64,000 bases of DNA from the NCBI GenBank assembly GCA_017429835.1, contig JAFROD010000017.1, forward strand, positions 1-64,000. The letters run 5' to 3'. The stretch comes from Oscillospiraceae bacterium (GTDB taxonomy: Bacteria > Bacillota > Clostridia > Oscillospirales > Oscillospiraceae). The notes beneath the pieces are model-generated. The model was not told the origin of the DNA. It made no database searches and saw only the letters and a list, made by a program, of their open reading frames with translations. This document shows, piece by piece, positions 17,902 through 27,664 of the stretch (position 1 is its first letter; each line of letters opens with the position of its first letter). A program made the position numbers and the translations under genes.

Positions 17902-17936
17902 TAAAAAATGCACCGTCCCGTTTTCGGGACGGTGCA
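17902..17936 (-). terminator. terminator of the SLH-NlpC/P60 gene
   Basis: TGCACCGTCCCG (17909-17920) pairs perfectly with CGGGACGGTGCA (17925-17936). On the minus strand it is followed by a T-run, just after the leftward gene ends. Confidence 0.9.
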
Positions 17937-17944
17937 ATTCGGTT

Positions 17945-19597
17945 TTACTTGATGATGCGGCAGGCGCCCCAGAAGTGGGACAGATAGTAGCCGCTCCACA
18001 GCGTGTCGATCACGACGCCGCGCGTCGGGTTGGAGGCGTGAATGAAGTAGCCGTCGCCGAGGTACAGACCGACGTGGGTGATGTTGCGGAAGCTGCTGTT
18101 CGTCCAGTTATTGCCGCCGTAGCTCGTGAAGAAGACCAGATCGCCGGGCAGCAGATCGTCAAAGTCGACGTGCATGCCGTCTTTGTACTGTTCCTGCGCG
18201 CCGCGCGAGAAGCTGTAGCCGAAGTGACGGTAGACGTAGAGGACGAAGCCGGAGCAGTCAAAGCTGTTCGGGCCGTTGCCGCCGTAGACGTAGGGATAGC
18301 CCTCGAAGCTCTTGGCGAACGCCAGCAGATCGGAGATCAGCGCGGTCTGTTCGTCCATTTCCGGCTCTCCGTCCGGATGGGCTTCCTTCCATGCGACCGT
18401 GTACTTATAGCAGCGCAGGAAGATGGCGACTGCCTCTTCGATCTTGGTGGCGCCCTGCGGATTGAGGTTCTTTCCGTCGCCGCGCACTGCGCCGGTGTAG
18501 ATCATCAGCCGGGTCGCGGGCGCCGCCCAGTCGGCGACCTTGTAGCCATCGTTATAGGCGCTGAGGGTGATCGCGCGGGTGTCGTCGCGCGGATAGCCGA
18601 TAACCCTCATAAAGTTCGCCATGATTCGGAAGAACTGCTCGCGCGTCAGCGTGTCGTTCGGCCCGAAAATCCCGTTGCCGTAGCCGCCGACGATCTCCAG
18701 CTCAAACGCCGCGTTGACGTCGGGATCGCTCGTGTCCGTGAAGTGATCGGTGCTCTTTGCCGTGTACGGCGTGCCGGTGATCTTGCCGTAAGCCGTGACT
18801 GCCATCGCGCACATCTCGGCGCGGGTGATCGGCAGGCTCATATCGCAGTTGTCGAGAACGGACGGGATCATACCGCGTTTCTGCATTTCTTCGACTTCGC
18901 GGATCGCCCAGGTGCTGATATTGGAATAGCCCTGCTTGTAGATCTCGACCTTTTTGTTTTCCTCGTTCTTTGCGTTCAGCCAAACGGTAAGGTACTGATA
19001 GGCGCGCAGGAACATGGCGATCGCCTGTTCGCAGGAGGTATAGTCCTTCGGACGGAGCAGATTGCCGTCGCCCTGCACGACGCCGATGGTGACCATCGCC
19101 CTTGCCGCAGCAACGGCATAATCGCTGACGCTGCCTGCGTCGTCAAAGTTGTCGATCGGGAGCATTTCTCTGGTCAGAGGTTCGTCCCACAGGGCGGTAC
19201 CCATCATGTTATAGGTAATCTTGAAGAAGTCCTGACGGGTGAGGGGATCGTTCGGGCCGAAGCGACCGTCGCCGTAGCCGCCGACGATGCCCTGCTCGTA
19301 GGCGTAGTTGATCGCGGGATCGTTCGTGTCGTCAAAATTTTTCGTAGAATCCGGCCCGACGCCGGGCGTACCCATAAAATCGTTGTAGACGAGGACTGCC
19401 ATCTGGCACATCTGCCCGCGCGTGATGTTTTTGCTCATGTCGGCGGTGCTGAGACTCTCGGGCAGGAAGCCGAGCGTGCTCATCGCCTCGACGGACTCTT
19501 TCGCCCAATCGCTGACGTTGGAATAGGCGGAAACGGTCGGGATATACGCCGCAAGTATGCAGAGGCAAAGCAGCAGCGCGATCAGTTTTTGTTTCAT
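17945..19597 (-). CDS. secreted S-layer-homology protein with C-terminal NlpC/P60 cysteine peptidase domain
   Basis: 550 residues with GGAGGT upstream of the ATG. Signal peptide (MKQKLIALLLCLCILAAYIP). Two successive blocks of SLH modules (about 25-215 and 230-400) carry repeated ITRGQMCQMAVLVYNDF / LTRQDFFKITYNM and ITRAEMCAMAV / LTREQFFRIMANF motifs that anchor proteins to cell-wall polymers. From about 425 to the end is an NlpC/P60 domain: catalytic Cys in NSFDCSGFVLYVYRHFG, His in ITHVGLYLGDGYFIHAS. Likely a peptidoglycan endopeptidase held at the wall. Monocistronic by context. Confidence 0.93.
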   Translation of the reverse strand: MKQKLIALLLCLCILAAYIPTVSAYSNVSDWAKESVEAMSTLGFLPESLSTADMSKNITRGQMCQMAVLVYNDFMGTPGVGPDSTKNFDDTNDPAINYAYEQGIVGGYGDGRFGPNDPLTRQDFFKITYNMMGTALWDEPLTREMLPIDNFDDAGSVSDYAVAAARAMVTIGVVQGDGNLLRPKDYTSCEQAIAMFLRAYQYLTVWLNAKNEENKKVEIYKQGYSNISTWAIREVEEMQKRGMIPSVLDNCDMSLPITRAEMCAMAVTAYGKITGTPYTAKSTDHFTDTSDPDVNAAFELEIVGGYGNGIFGPNDTLTREQFFRIMANFMRVIGYPRDDTRAITLSAYNDGYKVADWAAPATRLMIYTGAVRGDGKNLNPQGATKIEEAVAIFLRCYKYTVAWKEAHPDGEPEMDEQTALISDLLAFAKSFEGYPYVYGGNGPNSFDCSGFVLYVYRHFGYSFSRGAQEQYKDGMHVDFDDLLPGDLVFFTSYGGNNWTNSSFRNITHVGLYLGDGYFIHASNPTRGVVIDTLWSGYYLSHFWGACRIIK

Positions 19598-19601
19598 CGG
19601 A

Positions 19602-20363
19602 TCATACCTCCATGGAAAGCTCCAGACCGACGGGGCAGTGGTCAGAGCCGAAAATATCGTTGTAGATGGGTGTATCGACGATCTTCTCGCGGATCCGGTC
19701 GGAGACGACGAAATAGTCGATGCGCCAGCCTGCGTTGTTCGCGCGGGCGTTGTAGCGGTAGCTCCACCAGGAATAAACGCCGGTCGCGTCCGGATGGAGA
19801 TAACGGAACGTGTCCGTGAAGCCGGTGCCCAAAAGCTCGGTGAACTTGCCGCGCTCCTCGTCGGAAAAACCCGCATTGCCGCGGTTGGACTTCGGATTCT
19901 TCAGGTCGATCTCCTGATGCGCGACGTTGAGATCGCCGCAGAAGATGACCGGCTTTGTTTCGTCGAGCGTTTTGACGTAAGTACGGAACGCGTCCTCCCA
20001 CGCAATGCGGTGATCGAGACGCTTCAGCCCGTCCTGCGCGTTCGGCGTGTAGCAGGTGAGAATATAGCAGCTCGGGTATTCGAGCGTGATGAGCCTGCCC
20101 TCGTGATCCAGCTCCTCCACGCCCACGCCGTAGGTGACGCCGAGCGGCTTATGCTTCGTGAAGATCGCCGTGCCGGAATAACCTTTCTTTTCGGCAGAGT
20201 ACCAGAACTGCTCGTAGCCGGGCAGGTCGAGCGCGACCTGTTCGGGCTGCGCCTTCGTCTCCTGAAGGCAGAAAAAGTCGGCGTCCATCGCGCGGAAGAT
20301 ATCGAGAAAGCCTTTGTCCAGACAGGCGCGGATTCCGTTGACGTTCCAGGAAATCAGCTTCAT
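19602..20363 (-). CDS. xth: exodeoxyribonuclease III / AP endonuclease
   Basis: 253 residues with AAAGGAG before the ATG. EEP-fold nuclease removing 3' blocks and cleaving at abasic sites. MKLISWNVNGIRA, DFFCLQETKAQPEQ (metal-binding Glu), YSGTAIFTK, FCGDLNVAHQEIDL (catalytic Asp/Asn), RIDYFVVS and GSDHCPV (catalytic His) are all present. It lies four bases upstream of the SLH gene on the same strand, a close but functionally unrelated neighbour. Confidence 0.95.
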   Translation of the reverse strand: MKLISWNVNGIRACLDKGFLDIFRAMDADFFCLQETKAQPEQVALDLPGYEQFWYSAEKKGYSGTAIFTKHKPLGVTYGVGVEELDHEGRLITLEYPSCYILTCYTPNAQDGLKRLDHRIAWEDAFRTYVKTLDETKPVIFCGDLNVAHQEIDLKNPKSNRGNAGFSDEERGKFTELLGTGFTDTFRYLHPDATGVYSWWSYRYNARANNAGWRIDYFVVSDRIREKIVDTPIYNDIFGSDHCPVGLELSMEV

Positions 20364-20433
20364 GTGATCGCTCCTTTGATCAAATCGCTTATATTGTAAC
20401 AAATAATTACAAAAATTACAACCCCATTTGCGA

Positions 20434-20469
20434 AAAAAGTCGGCTGCAAAAACTTGCAGCCGACTTTTG
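20434..20469 (-). terminator. terminator of the EF-G-like gene
   Basis: AAAAGTCGGCTGCA and TGCAGCCGACTTTT pair over 14 bases around a short AAAAC-type loop and lie just after the leftward stop. The minus-strand side runs into a T-rich tail. Confidence 0.9.
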
Positions 20470-20477
20470 GGAACAAC

Positions 20478-22541
20478 TTATTCTTCTTCGTCCTTCTTTG
20501 CGTCCTCGATGATCTTCGCCTGATTCATCTGCGGGACTTCCTCGTAGCGGACAAACTTGAGGGCGTAGGAGCCGCGACCCTGCGTCATGGAGCGCAGGTC
20601 GATCGCGTAGCTGGACATCTCACCGATCGGGACTTCCGCCTCGACGACCTGCCAGCCGCGGTTGTTGGTGTCCGGATTCATGCCCATTACGCGGCCGCGG
20701 CGCTTGTTGAGGTCGCCGATGATGTCGCCCATGTTGGCGTCCGGCACGTACACCTTCAGTTCGCCGATCGGCTCAAGCAGGGTGGGAGCAGCAGTGGGCA
20801 GACCTTCTTTGAAGGCGATGCCGGCTGCGGTCTGGAATGCCATATCGGAGGAATCAACGGGGTGATAGGAGCCAAAGTACAGGGTGGACTTCAGGAACAC
20901 GACGGGGTAGCCTGCCAGAACGCCCTTGCCAATGCAGTTGCGCAGACCCTTTTCAACGGACGGGATAAAGTTCTTCGGCACGCAGCCGCCGACGGTCTCG
21001 TCAGCGAAAATCATGTCCTCGGTCTCGGACTGCGGCTCAAAGCGGATATAAACGTCGCCGAACTGACCGTGGCCACCGGACTGCTTCTTGTGACGACCGT
21101 GGACTTCGACCTTCTTCTTGATCGTCTCGCGGTATGCGATCTTTGCCGGACGAAGCTCGGCTTCGACCTTGTACTTGCTCAGGAGCTTGGAGATGATGAC
21201 GCTCAGATGGATGTCGCAGACGCCGGCGATGATCATTTCCTTGGTCTCCGGATCGTTGCCGTAGGTGAAGGAAGCGTCTTCCTCGTTCAGCTTGACAAGA
21301 CCGCTCGCGACCTTATCTTCCTGACCCTTGTTCTTTGCGTAGATCGCCATGCGGTAGCACGGCTCGTCGTAGGTCATGCCCTTGACGGTCTTGACCTTGC
21401 CGGGCAGACCCAGCGTATCGCCGGTGCGGACGGAAGCCAGCTTCGTGAAGACGCCGATGTCGCCGCAGCAGACCTTGGAGGTCTTGGCGTTGTCCTTGCC
21501 GCGCGGGAAGAAGGTGTTGCCCAGCTTCTCGTTGTCGCCGGTGCGGGCGTTGACGACGGTGAGGGTGTCCTCGATGTCGCCGGAAATGACCTTGAAGTAG
21601 GAGTTCTTGCCGTACTGGTCAGCCATGGTGTTGAAGATGAACGCCATCGGGCTGCCGGACGGATCCAGCGGAAGCTCGGACTCATTGCCGTCTTCGTCGA
21701 CGACGATCGCAGGCTTGCCCTCCAGAGGAGAGGGAGCAAACTTCTTCAGGTTTTCCATCAGACGGACGGTGCCGAGACCGCTCATGGAGCAGCCGCAGAA
21801 AACGGGCGTGATCGTACGCTGCTTGATGCCGTCCTTGATGCCCTTGCTCAGTTCTTCCGGCATGAAGGGCTCTTCCATGAAGAACTTTTCCATGAGCGCT
21901 TCGTCGGTTTCCGCGACCTGCTCGTTGAGTTCCATCATGTATTCTTCGATCTTGTCGGCGGCGTCAGCCGGCAGAGCGATTTCCTTGCCGCTTGCGTCGT
22001 ATGCCTTCTTTTCGATCAGGTCGACGATGCCGACCGCCTGATCACCGTTCAGGATCGGGAACGTGAAGGGGATCGCAGACGCGCCGAAGGTCTCGCGAAT
22101 GGAATCGAAGGTGCCGAAGAAGTTGGCGTGCTCTTCGTCGAGCTTGGAAACGTAGAACATCGCGGGCAGATCGGCGTCAGCCAGCGCCTTCCAGCCCTTT
22201 TCGGTGCCGACGGCAATGCCGGACTTTGCGGTCAGGCAGATGACGCCCGCGTCCGCGACGCGCAGAGACTGAACGACCTCGGCGGCAAAATCGAAGTAGC
22301 CGGGGTTGTCCAGCACGTTCAGCTTCGTACCTGCATATTCTACGGGAATAACAGAAGTTTTAATGGAATACTGTCTCTTCTTCTCTTCGTCGTCGAAGTC
22401 GGAAACAGTCGTGCCGTCGGCGCGCTTGCCGAGACGGGTGATCGCCTTGGTCAGGAAAAGCATGCTTTCGCACAGGGCGGATTTGCCGTCGCCGCCGTGG
22501 CCGAGCAGAGCAATATTGCGGATGTCCTTCGCAGTGTACAT
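20478..22541 (-). CDS. elongation factor G-like GTPase paralogue (FusA2 type)
   Basis: 687 residues, colinear with EF-G domains I-V. The P-loop is intact (GHGGDGKSAL). Other G motifs deviate from canonical EF-G: the G2 region reads RQYSIKTSV instead of RGITI, G3 is DNPG, and G4 is SKLD rather than NKxD. Domain IV (GRHKKQSGGHGQFGDVYIRF) and domain V (MGDIIGDLNKRRGRVMGM) are well kept. Divergent EF-G paralogues of this kind are common in Clostridia; their role in translation is uncertain. Not in a str operon: no rpsL, rpsG or tuf nearby, which supports paralogue rather than housekeeping fusA. Confidence 0.9.
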   Translation of the reverse strand: MYTAKDIRNIALLGHGGDGKSALCESMLFLTKAITRLGKRADGTTVSDFDDEEKKRQYSIKTSVIPVEYAGTKLNVLDNPGYFDFAAEVVQSLRVADAGVICLTAKSGIAVGTEKGWKALADADLPAMFYVSKLDEEHANFFGTFDSIRETFGASAIPFTFPILNGDQAVGIVDLIEKKAYDASGKEIALPADAADKIEEYMMELNEQVAETDEALMEKFFMEEPFMPEELSKGIKDGIKQRTITPVFCGCSMSGLGTVRLMENLKKFAPSPLEGKPAIVVDEDGNESELPLDPSGSPMAFIFNTMADQYGKNSYFKVISGDIEDTLTVVNARTGDNEKLGNTFFPRGKDNAKTSKVCCGDIGVFTKLASVRTGDTLGLPGKVKTVKGMTYDEPCYRMAIYAKNKGQEDKVASGLVKLNEEDASFTYGNDPETKEMIIAGVCDIHLSVIISKLLSKYKVEAELRPAKIAYRETIKKKVEVHGRHKKQSGGHGQFGDVYIRFEPQSETEDMIFADETVGGCVPKNFIPSVEKGLRNCIGKGVLAGYPVVFLKSTLYFGSYHPVDSSDMAFQTAAGIAFKEGLPTAAPTLLEPIGELKVYVPDANMGDIIGDLNKRRGRVMGMNPDTNNRGWQVVEAEVPIGEMSSYAIDLRSMTQGRGSYALKFVRYEEVPQMNQAKIIEDAKKDEEE

Positions 22542-22704
22542 AGTTTGAAATTCTCCTTTCTGTGCAGTCGGGAAGCGACTGCGGGCAGCAAACCGGCGCT
22601 GCCGCAATTAGTTTATATTATACACGATAGATAGCAGTTTTGCAATTGGAAATCCGAAATTTTCGGATAAAAACTGCGACTTTTTTCAAAAAAAGCGGCG
22701 AGGA

Positions 22705-24750
22705 TCAGAATCGCAGCAGAATGAAGGTCACGAAATCGAGTACAAGCGCCCAGAGAATCTGGAACGTCAGGAGATGAACGGGGGAAGCCGCGTCGTGGGA
22801 ATTCCAGAGAACGATCAGCGAACACAGCGCGATTCCCAGTACCGCGACAAAAAGACAGGTCACCAGGGAGACCAGCGAAGCGATCCGCAGCGTGCGTCCG
22901 GCTGCTACGGTGGACGCGAACGCGCCGAAGGTATCTTTGGCGATCAGACCGCCCTGTTCTGCCTTGCGGTTGGGATCAAGCTCCGCCAGACGCAGCCGCT
23001 CCGGATAGGCGGGGAACTTCATGTGGTCGGTCGGCAGGCGGTACTTTGCCGCGATCAGCTCCGGTGTGATCAGAAAGTCGCGCGTTGCAAGCACGACGGA
23101 AAAATTGCGGTTTGCCAGCACGTCGTGCAATCCTTTGCGTGAAGAGGTGTTCGCCTTGTACTTAAAGGCAAAAATGCCTGCAAGCTCACCGTTTACGGAG
23201 ACGTAAACCGCAAGCCGCACCTTTGCGCCTGCCGGCATCTGCACGCCCATGCTATGCATGAAGGCGAGCGAGCCAACCAGAACGACGTCGCCCGCGATCT
23301 CCGCGCCGATCCCGCTGTTGTCATAGAAGCGGTGCTGTGAAACGACGCTGTGCGTGCCGTACTGTGCCTTCAGCAGCGTTTCAAACAGCTCGGTCAGGGG
23401 GCTGCCTGCCGCGTCAAGCGCCGCAAGCGCATAGGAAATAATGCGGTTGGGACGGTGCGCTCCAAAAATCTTCATACCGTTGGTGGTAATGCCGCCGATC
23501 GGGAAGAGGTCTTCGTCGCGTATGATGATCGTGTGCTTACCGCCGAAGATTTTTGCACTGTGCCAGCCGGAGAGCGCACCGCCGATTCTGCTCAGACGTC
23601 TGGCAAGCAAGGCAAAAATCCGCGGATAACTGAGCGCGGAAAAGAAGGGGAGACCGCCGAGCAGCAGAAGCAGCCACGCAAAGAAGAAATCGCCGCTGCG
23701 CCGCGTCAGCAGAAAGGCGAGCGCCGCGCTCAAAGGAAACAGAACGGTGCAGTAAATGCTGAGAAGCATTTGCGGCTTGTCTTTCTGCAGAAGGTCGATC
23801 AGGAAACTGCCGACGTTGGCAGGGTCGCGCCGCAGAGACGGCGCACCTTTATTGACCTGCGGGGTGTTGAAAATGCCCATCGGATTCTGGAAGCCGCAGA
23901 CGGTGCGAAGCGTATGGAGTCTGCCGCTTCTTTCTGCGCAAAGCGCGCACATCAGGAATAACAGCAACAGGGTCACCGCGCCGCAGTAGTTTCCGCATCG
24001 CGCCGGCGCCGCGCGAAACGCGTCGATTCCCGCCAGAACGATCAGCGGTATGGACAGAGTGAAGGGGCTCGGGTGAAAGCGGATCAGGTCACGCACGCCG
24101 CGCCACAGCACGTCATAGGAAAGCAGAACGGAAACGCTCAGCAGGATCATCAGCAGGACGCAGGAGGTCTCTTTCGAAAGCCCCGGAAAAACCCAGTCGC
24201 GTACGGCATATAGAGTCAAAAATACGCTTGCGATCGCCGATAAACCGAGCAAAACGGTGCGTACCAGAAGAAAAATCCGACCGGCAGCCGTTTCCTTCAG
24301 AACGGACTGCGGCGTTAGCTCGGCAGTCTTCTGACGCTCCTTCTGCGTCGGGATCGGAATGGGCGCGGGCAGCGCGGCAGTGTCCGCGTCCTGACTTTCT
24401 TCCAAGCTCGCATCTTCCGCTCTGACCGGCGGTACGAACCTGATTGTCGCGCCTTTCTCGGAAGGCTGCTCCGCGTGTACCGGCGTAAACGCAATGGTAT
24501 CGGAAGCGTCTTCTTTTTCCGCAGCTACGGGCGAAAAAACGATCGTATCGGACTCCGTCGACGGTTTTGACCGCACCGGCGGAAAGGAGATCGTATCGGA
24601 CGACGGCTCCTTTACTGCGGAGAAGGGGATCGTGTCGCCGCTCACGGGCTCCTTCGGCGCGTCGCCGCCGAATTCACGGACGATGTCCTCCAGAGCATAG
24701 TCTTCGGACGCGTCCGGCATATTCAGTTGTTCCGGATCGCGTTCGTTCAT
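22705..24750 (-). CDS. degenerate P-type-ATPase-like membrane protein with N-terminal DTI repeats
   Basis: 681 residues. Residues 1-145 are a disordered acidic region with five copies of a (S/A)xTIxFxPV-like motif (DTIPF 39-43, DTISF 52-56, DTIVF 68-72, DTIAF 84-88, ATIRF 101-105). Then comes a P-type-ATPase-like arrangement of paired membrane helices (about 155-215, 225-280, 330-390, final pair 615-680) around a cytoplasmic domain. Catalytic motifs are gone: at the DKTGT position it reads IIIRDEDLFPIGGITTNG, TGDN is replaced by ATRDF, and GDGVND by IAKDTFGAF. It starts three bases after rlmB with GAGAGG upstream, so the two are likely cotranscribed. Probably a scaffold or regulatory protein; function unknown. 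Confidence 0.75.
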   Translation of the reverse strand: MNERDPEQLNMPDASEDYALEDIVREFGGDAPKEPVSGDTIPFSAVKEPSSDTISFPPVRSKPSTESDTIVFSPVAAEKEDASDTIAFTPVHAEQPSEKGATIRFVPPVRAEDASLEESQDADTAALPAPIPIPTQKERQKTAELTPQSVLKETAAGRIFLLVRTVLLGLSAIASVFLTLYAVRDWVFPGLSKETSCVLLMILLSVSVLLSYDVLWRGVRDLIRFHPSPFTLSIPLIVLAGIDAFRAAPARCGNYCGAVTLLLLFLMCALCAERSGRLHTLRTVCGFQNPMGIFNTPQVNKGAPSLRRDPANVGSFLIDLLQKDKPQMLLSIYCTVLFPLSAALAFLLTRRSGDFFFAWLLLLLGGLPFFSALSYPRIFALLARRLSRIGGALSGWHSAKIFGGKHTIIIRDEDLFPIGGITTNGMKIFGAHRPNRIISYALAALDAAGSPLTELFETLLKAQYGTHSVVSQHRFYDNSGIGAEIAGDVVLVGSLAFMHSMGVQMPAGAKVRLAVYVSVNGELAGIFAFKYKANTSSRKGLHDVLANRNFSVVLATRDFLITPELIAAKYRLPTDHMKFPAYPERLRLAELDPNRKAEQGGLIAKDTFGAFASTVAAGRTLRIASLVSLVTCLFVAVLGIALCSLIVLWNSHDAASPVHLLTFQILWALVLDFVTFILLRF

Positions 24751-24753
24751 GGC

Positions 24754-25524
24754 TTATCCTCTCTGTCTGACTGCTTCGTAGAGCAGAATCGCGGCGGCGG
24801 CGGAGGCGTTCAAAGATGAAATCTTCCCCTTCATAGGGATACTGACCTTGAAATCGCAGCTTTCGGCGACAATGCGGCTCATGCCGACGCCCTCGTTGCC
24901 GATCACGATCGCAGCAGGATTCTTCAGATCTGCCTGATACAGCGCCGTATCGGCGTCCGCGGCAGTGCCGAAGACCCAGACGCCGCGCTGCTTGAGATCA
25001 CGGATCGCTGCGGCGATATTGGAAACGCGTGCAACCGGCATGTATTCCAGCGCGCCTGCGGACGCCTTGCCGACCACTGCAGTCAGACCGACGCTCCGGC
25101 GCTTCGGAATGATAACGCCGTGCGCGCCTGCACATTCCGCAGTACGGATGATCGCGCCGAGGTTGTGCGGATCGGAGAGCTCGTCGCAGATCACGATCAG
25201 CGGCGCTTCGCCGCGCTGCTCCGCAAGAGCAAGAATGTCGTCAACCGTCGCGTATTCGTGCGCGGCGACCGAAGCAATAATGCCCTGATGTGCGCCCGTG
25301 GGGCTCATATCGTTGAGTTTGCGGCGGTCAATGCGGACGACGACCGCGCCGGCGTCCTTCGCCATAGCTGCAAGACGGCCGAGCGCCTTATCGGTATCGC
25401 CGTCTGCGAGGAAGATCTTGTTGATCGTGCGCCCGCTTTTCAGCGCTTCCGTTACGGCGTTTCTGCCCTCGATCATGCCCTCGGAACGCTCGTCCGGAAT
25501 ATCGTTCAAATTATCTTTTCTCAT
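24754..25524 (-). CDS. rlmB: 23S rRNA 2'-O-methyltransferase RlmB / TrmH family (SPOUT)
   Basis: 256 residues with AGGGAG upstream of the ATG. An N-terminal substrate-binding domain (MIEGRNAVTEALKSGRTI) precedes a SPOUT knot with the three TrmH motifs: SDPHNLGAIIRTAECAG, IVIGNEGVGM, and IPMKGKISSLNASAAAAIL. It most likely methylates G2251 of 23S rRNA, though close SPOUT relatives act on other sites. First gene of a two-gene unit with the degenerate ATPase. Confidence 0.92.
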   Translation of the reverse strand: MRKDNLNDIPDERSEGMIEGRNAVTEALKSGRTINKIFLADGDTDKALGRLAAMAKDAGAVVVRIDRRKLNDMSPTGAHQGIIASVAAHEYATVDDILALAEQRGEAPLIVICDELSDPHNLGAIIRTAECAGAHGVIIPKRRSVGLTAVVGKASAGALEYMPVARVSNIAAAIRDLKQRGVWVFGTAADADTALYQADLKNPAAIVIGNEGVGMSRIVAESCDFKVSIPMKGKISSLNASAAAAILLYEAVRQRG

Positions 25525-25555
25525 AAGTACTCCCTGTAATGATTTGCTGACTTTC

Positions 25556-25584
25556 ATTATATCAAGAATCATGTCGGGAAACAA
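25556..25584 (-). promoter_or_regulatory. promoter of rlmB
   Basis: On the minus strand, TTGTTT (25584-25579) and a perfect TATAAT (25561-25556) are separated by 17 bases, about 30 bases upstream of the rlmB start. Confidence 0.75.
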
Positions 25585-25633
25585 TATAAAATGCAAATTT
25601 ACAGAAAATTTACGCTTGATTTCGTATCAATAA

Positions 25634-25662
25634 TTGCGAATCGGCAAAAAATGTGATATGAT
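25634..25662 (+). promoter_or_regulatory. promoter of ftsH
   Basis: TTGCGA (25634-25639) and TATGAT (25657-25662) with 17-base spacing, about 40 bases before the ftsH ATG. Confidence 0.7.
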
Positions 25663-25700
25663 GCTAGCAAATCAGCCTTCCGTGTGAGGAGCGTGAATCA

Positions 25701-27599
25701 ATGCCGAACAATAAAAGAAACGGAAATAACGGCGGGCCTCCTGTCGCTACGCTGGTCCTGATTGCCGCCATCTTTTTTATTGCGATCGTTTTCGGGAACC
25801 GCCTGATGAATCTTCTGTTTTCCGCGGGACAGGAGGAAGTGACTTACAACACTTTCCTTACTGCGGTTGCAGAGAACAAGATTAAGGACGCGGAAATCTC
25901 GGATACCCAGATATCCTACCGGCTTCGCACGGAGGAGAATGAGAAGCGAAGCAAACTCTATTATACCAACCGTCTGCCGGACGTCGATCTGACCGAGGTC
26001 ACGCAGACGCTGCAGAAAAACGGGGTGGAATTCTCCGCCGCGCCTGTGGACGACGGCAGTTCGTCCATGCTCTTTAGCTGGATCATCCTGCCGCTGATCT
26101 TCTTCTTCGGACTGATGCTGTTGATGCGCATTATCACCAACCGCAGCGGCGGAGGCGGAGGCGGCTTCGGCGGGATCGGCGGGATCGGAAAGAGCCGAGC
26201 CAAGGTCTACATGGAAAAGGAAACCGGCGTGACCTTCCGCGACGTCGCGGGACAAGATGAGGCAAAGGAATCGCTGGTGGAGATCATCGACTTCCTGCAC
26301 AACCCGAAGAAGTACACCGCCATCGGCGCGAAGCTGCCGAAGGGCGCGCTGCTGGTCGGCTCGCCCGGCACCGGCAAGACGCTGCTTGCCAAGGCGGTAG
26401 CGGGTGAAGCGCACGTGCCGTTCTTCTCGATCTCCGGCTCGGATTTCGTTGAAATGTTCGTCGGCGTCGGCGCAAGCCGTGTCCGCGATCTGTTCAAGGA
26501 GGCGTCCAAGGTCGCGCCCGCGATCATCTTTATCGACGAGATCGACGCGATCGGCCGCAGCCGCGACAGCAGATTCGGCGGCAACGACGAGCGCGAGCAG
26601 ACCCTCAATCAGCTATTGGCGGAAATCGACGGCTTTGACTCGTCCAATGGCGTCGTCATTCTTGCCGCGACCAACCGGCCCGAGATTCTGGACAAGGCGC
26701 TTTTGCGCGCCGGTCGATTTGACCGCCGCATTATCGTCGACCGTCCCAATCTGGAGGGACGCTATCAAACCCTTCTGGTGCACACGAGAAACATTCATCT
26801 TGCGGAGGACGTCGATCTGAAGAAGCTGGCGCAGGCGACTGCCGGCGCGGTGGGCGCAGACCTTGCGAACCTCGTCAACGAAGCGGCGCTGCGTGCCGTT
26901 CGCATGGGAAGACGCGCGGTGAATCAGCAGGATCTGCTCGTTTCCTTCGAAACGGTCATCGCAGGCACCGAGAAAAAGGGCACCGTCCTGACGGACATCG
27001 AAAAGCGCATCGTATCCTACCATGAGGTCGGTCACGCGCTGGTCGCCGCGATGAAAAAGCATTCGCAGCCCGTGTCCAAGATCACGATCGTCCCGCACAC
27101 CTCCGGTGCGCTGGGTTATACCATGCAGATGCCGGAGGAAGAAAAATTCCTCAACTCCAAGGAAGAACTCATCATTGAGCTGCAGACGCTGCTCGGCGGA
27201 CGCGCGGCGGAGCAGGTCGTCTTCGGCATTCAGACGACCGGTGCGGCGAACGACATCCAGCGCGCGACAGAGCTTGCGCGAAAGATGGTTACGCAGTACG
27301 GCATGAGCGAAAAGATCGGTCTGATGGCGCTGGCAACGGCGCAGAATGAGTATCTCGACGGCAAGGCCTATATGGATTGCGCGCAGACGACGGCGGACGA
27401 TGCCGATCACGAGGTGCGCGCGCTGCTGAACGCCTGTTATGAAGACGCAAAAAAGCTCCTGCGGGAAAAACGCGAGCTGCTCGACGAGATCGCGCTGTAT
27501 CTGCTGGAGAAGGAAACGATCACCGGCGACGATCTGATGAAATTCGTCAACGCCGACGCGAACTGTCTTCCCGCCGGCGAGGAAGCGACAGAAGAATAA
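25701..27599 (+). CDS. ftsH: ATP-dependent zinc metalloprotease FtsH
   Basis: 632 residues with GAGGAG upstream. Membrane-anchored AAA+ protease degrading unassembled membrane proteins and regulators. Two N-terminal membrane helices (about 16-38 and 118-140) flank an outer domain. The AAA module has Walker [17 protein letters not shown], Walker [13 protein letters not shown] and the SRH ([20 protein letters not shown]); the M41 protease has the zinc motif HEVGHA. The Gly-rich linker after the second helix is normal for the family. Expressed alone, with promoter and terminator flanking. Confidence 0.97.
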   Translation: MPNNKRNGNNGGPPVATLVLIAAIFFIAIVFGNRLMNLLFSAGQEEVTYNTFLTAVAENKIKDAEISDTQISYRLRTEENEKRSKLYYTNRLPDVDLTEVTQTLQKNGVEFSAAPVDDGSSSMLFSWIILPLIFFFGLMLLMRIITNRSGGGGGGFGGIGGIGKSRAKVYMEKETGVTFRDVAGQDEAKESLVEIIDFLHNPKKYTAIGAKLPKGALLVGSPGTGKTLLAKAVAGEAHVPFFSISGSDFVEMFVGVGASRVRDLFKEASKVAPAIIFIDEIDAIGRSRDSRFGGNDEREQTLNQLLAEIDGFDSSNGVVILAATNRPEILDKALLRAGRFDRRIIVDRPNLEGRYQTLLVHTRNIHLAEDVDLKKLAQATAGAVGADLANLVNEAALRAVRMGRRAVNQQDLLVSFETVIAGTEKKGTVLTDIEKRIVSYHEVGHALVAAMKKHSQPVSKITIVPHTSGALGYTMQMPEEEKFLNSKEELIIELQTLLGGRAAEQVVFGIQTTGAANDIQRATELARKMVTQYGMSEKIGLMALATAQNEYLDGKAYMDCAQTTADDADHEVRALLNACYEDAKKLLREKRELLDEIALYLLEKETITGDDLMKFVNADANCLPAGEEATEE

Positions 27600-27603
27600 A
27601 CGG

Positions 27604-27632
27604 AAAGCGACCCGATTCCGGGTCGCTTTTTT
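27604..27632 (+). terminator. terminator of ftsH
   Basis: GCGACCCG (27607-27614) and CGGGTCGC (27619-27626) pair around ATTC and are followed by a T-run. Confidence 0.9.
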
Positions 27633-27664
27633 CAATGGGACAACTTGTGCCTGAATAGAATGAA

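Noticed and set aside
20454..22634. A 726-codon plus-strand frame opposite the EF-G-like gene
   Set aside because: It is a mirror frame of a strongly codon-biased gene; the minus strand encodes all EF-G domains.
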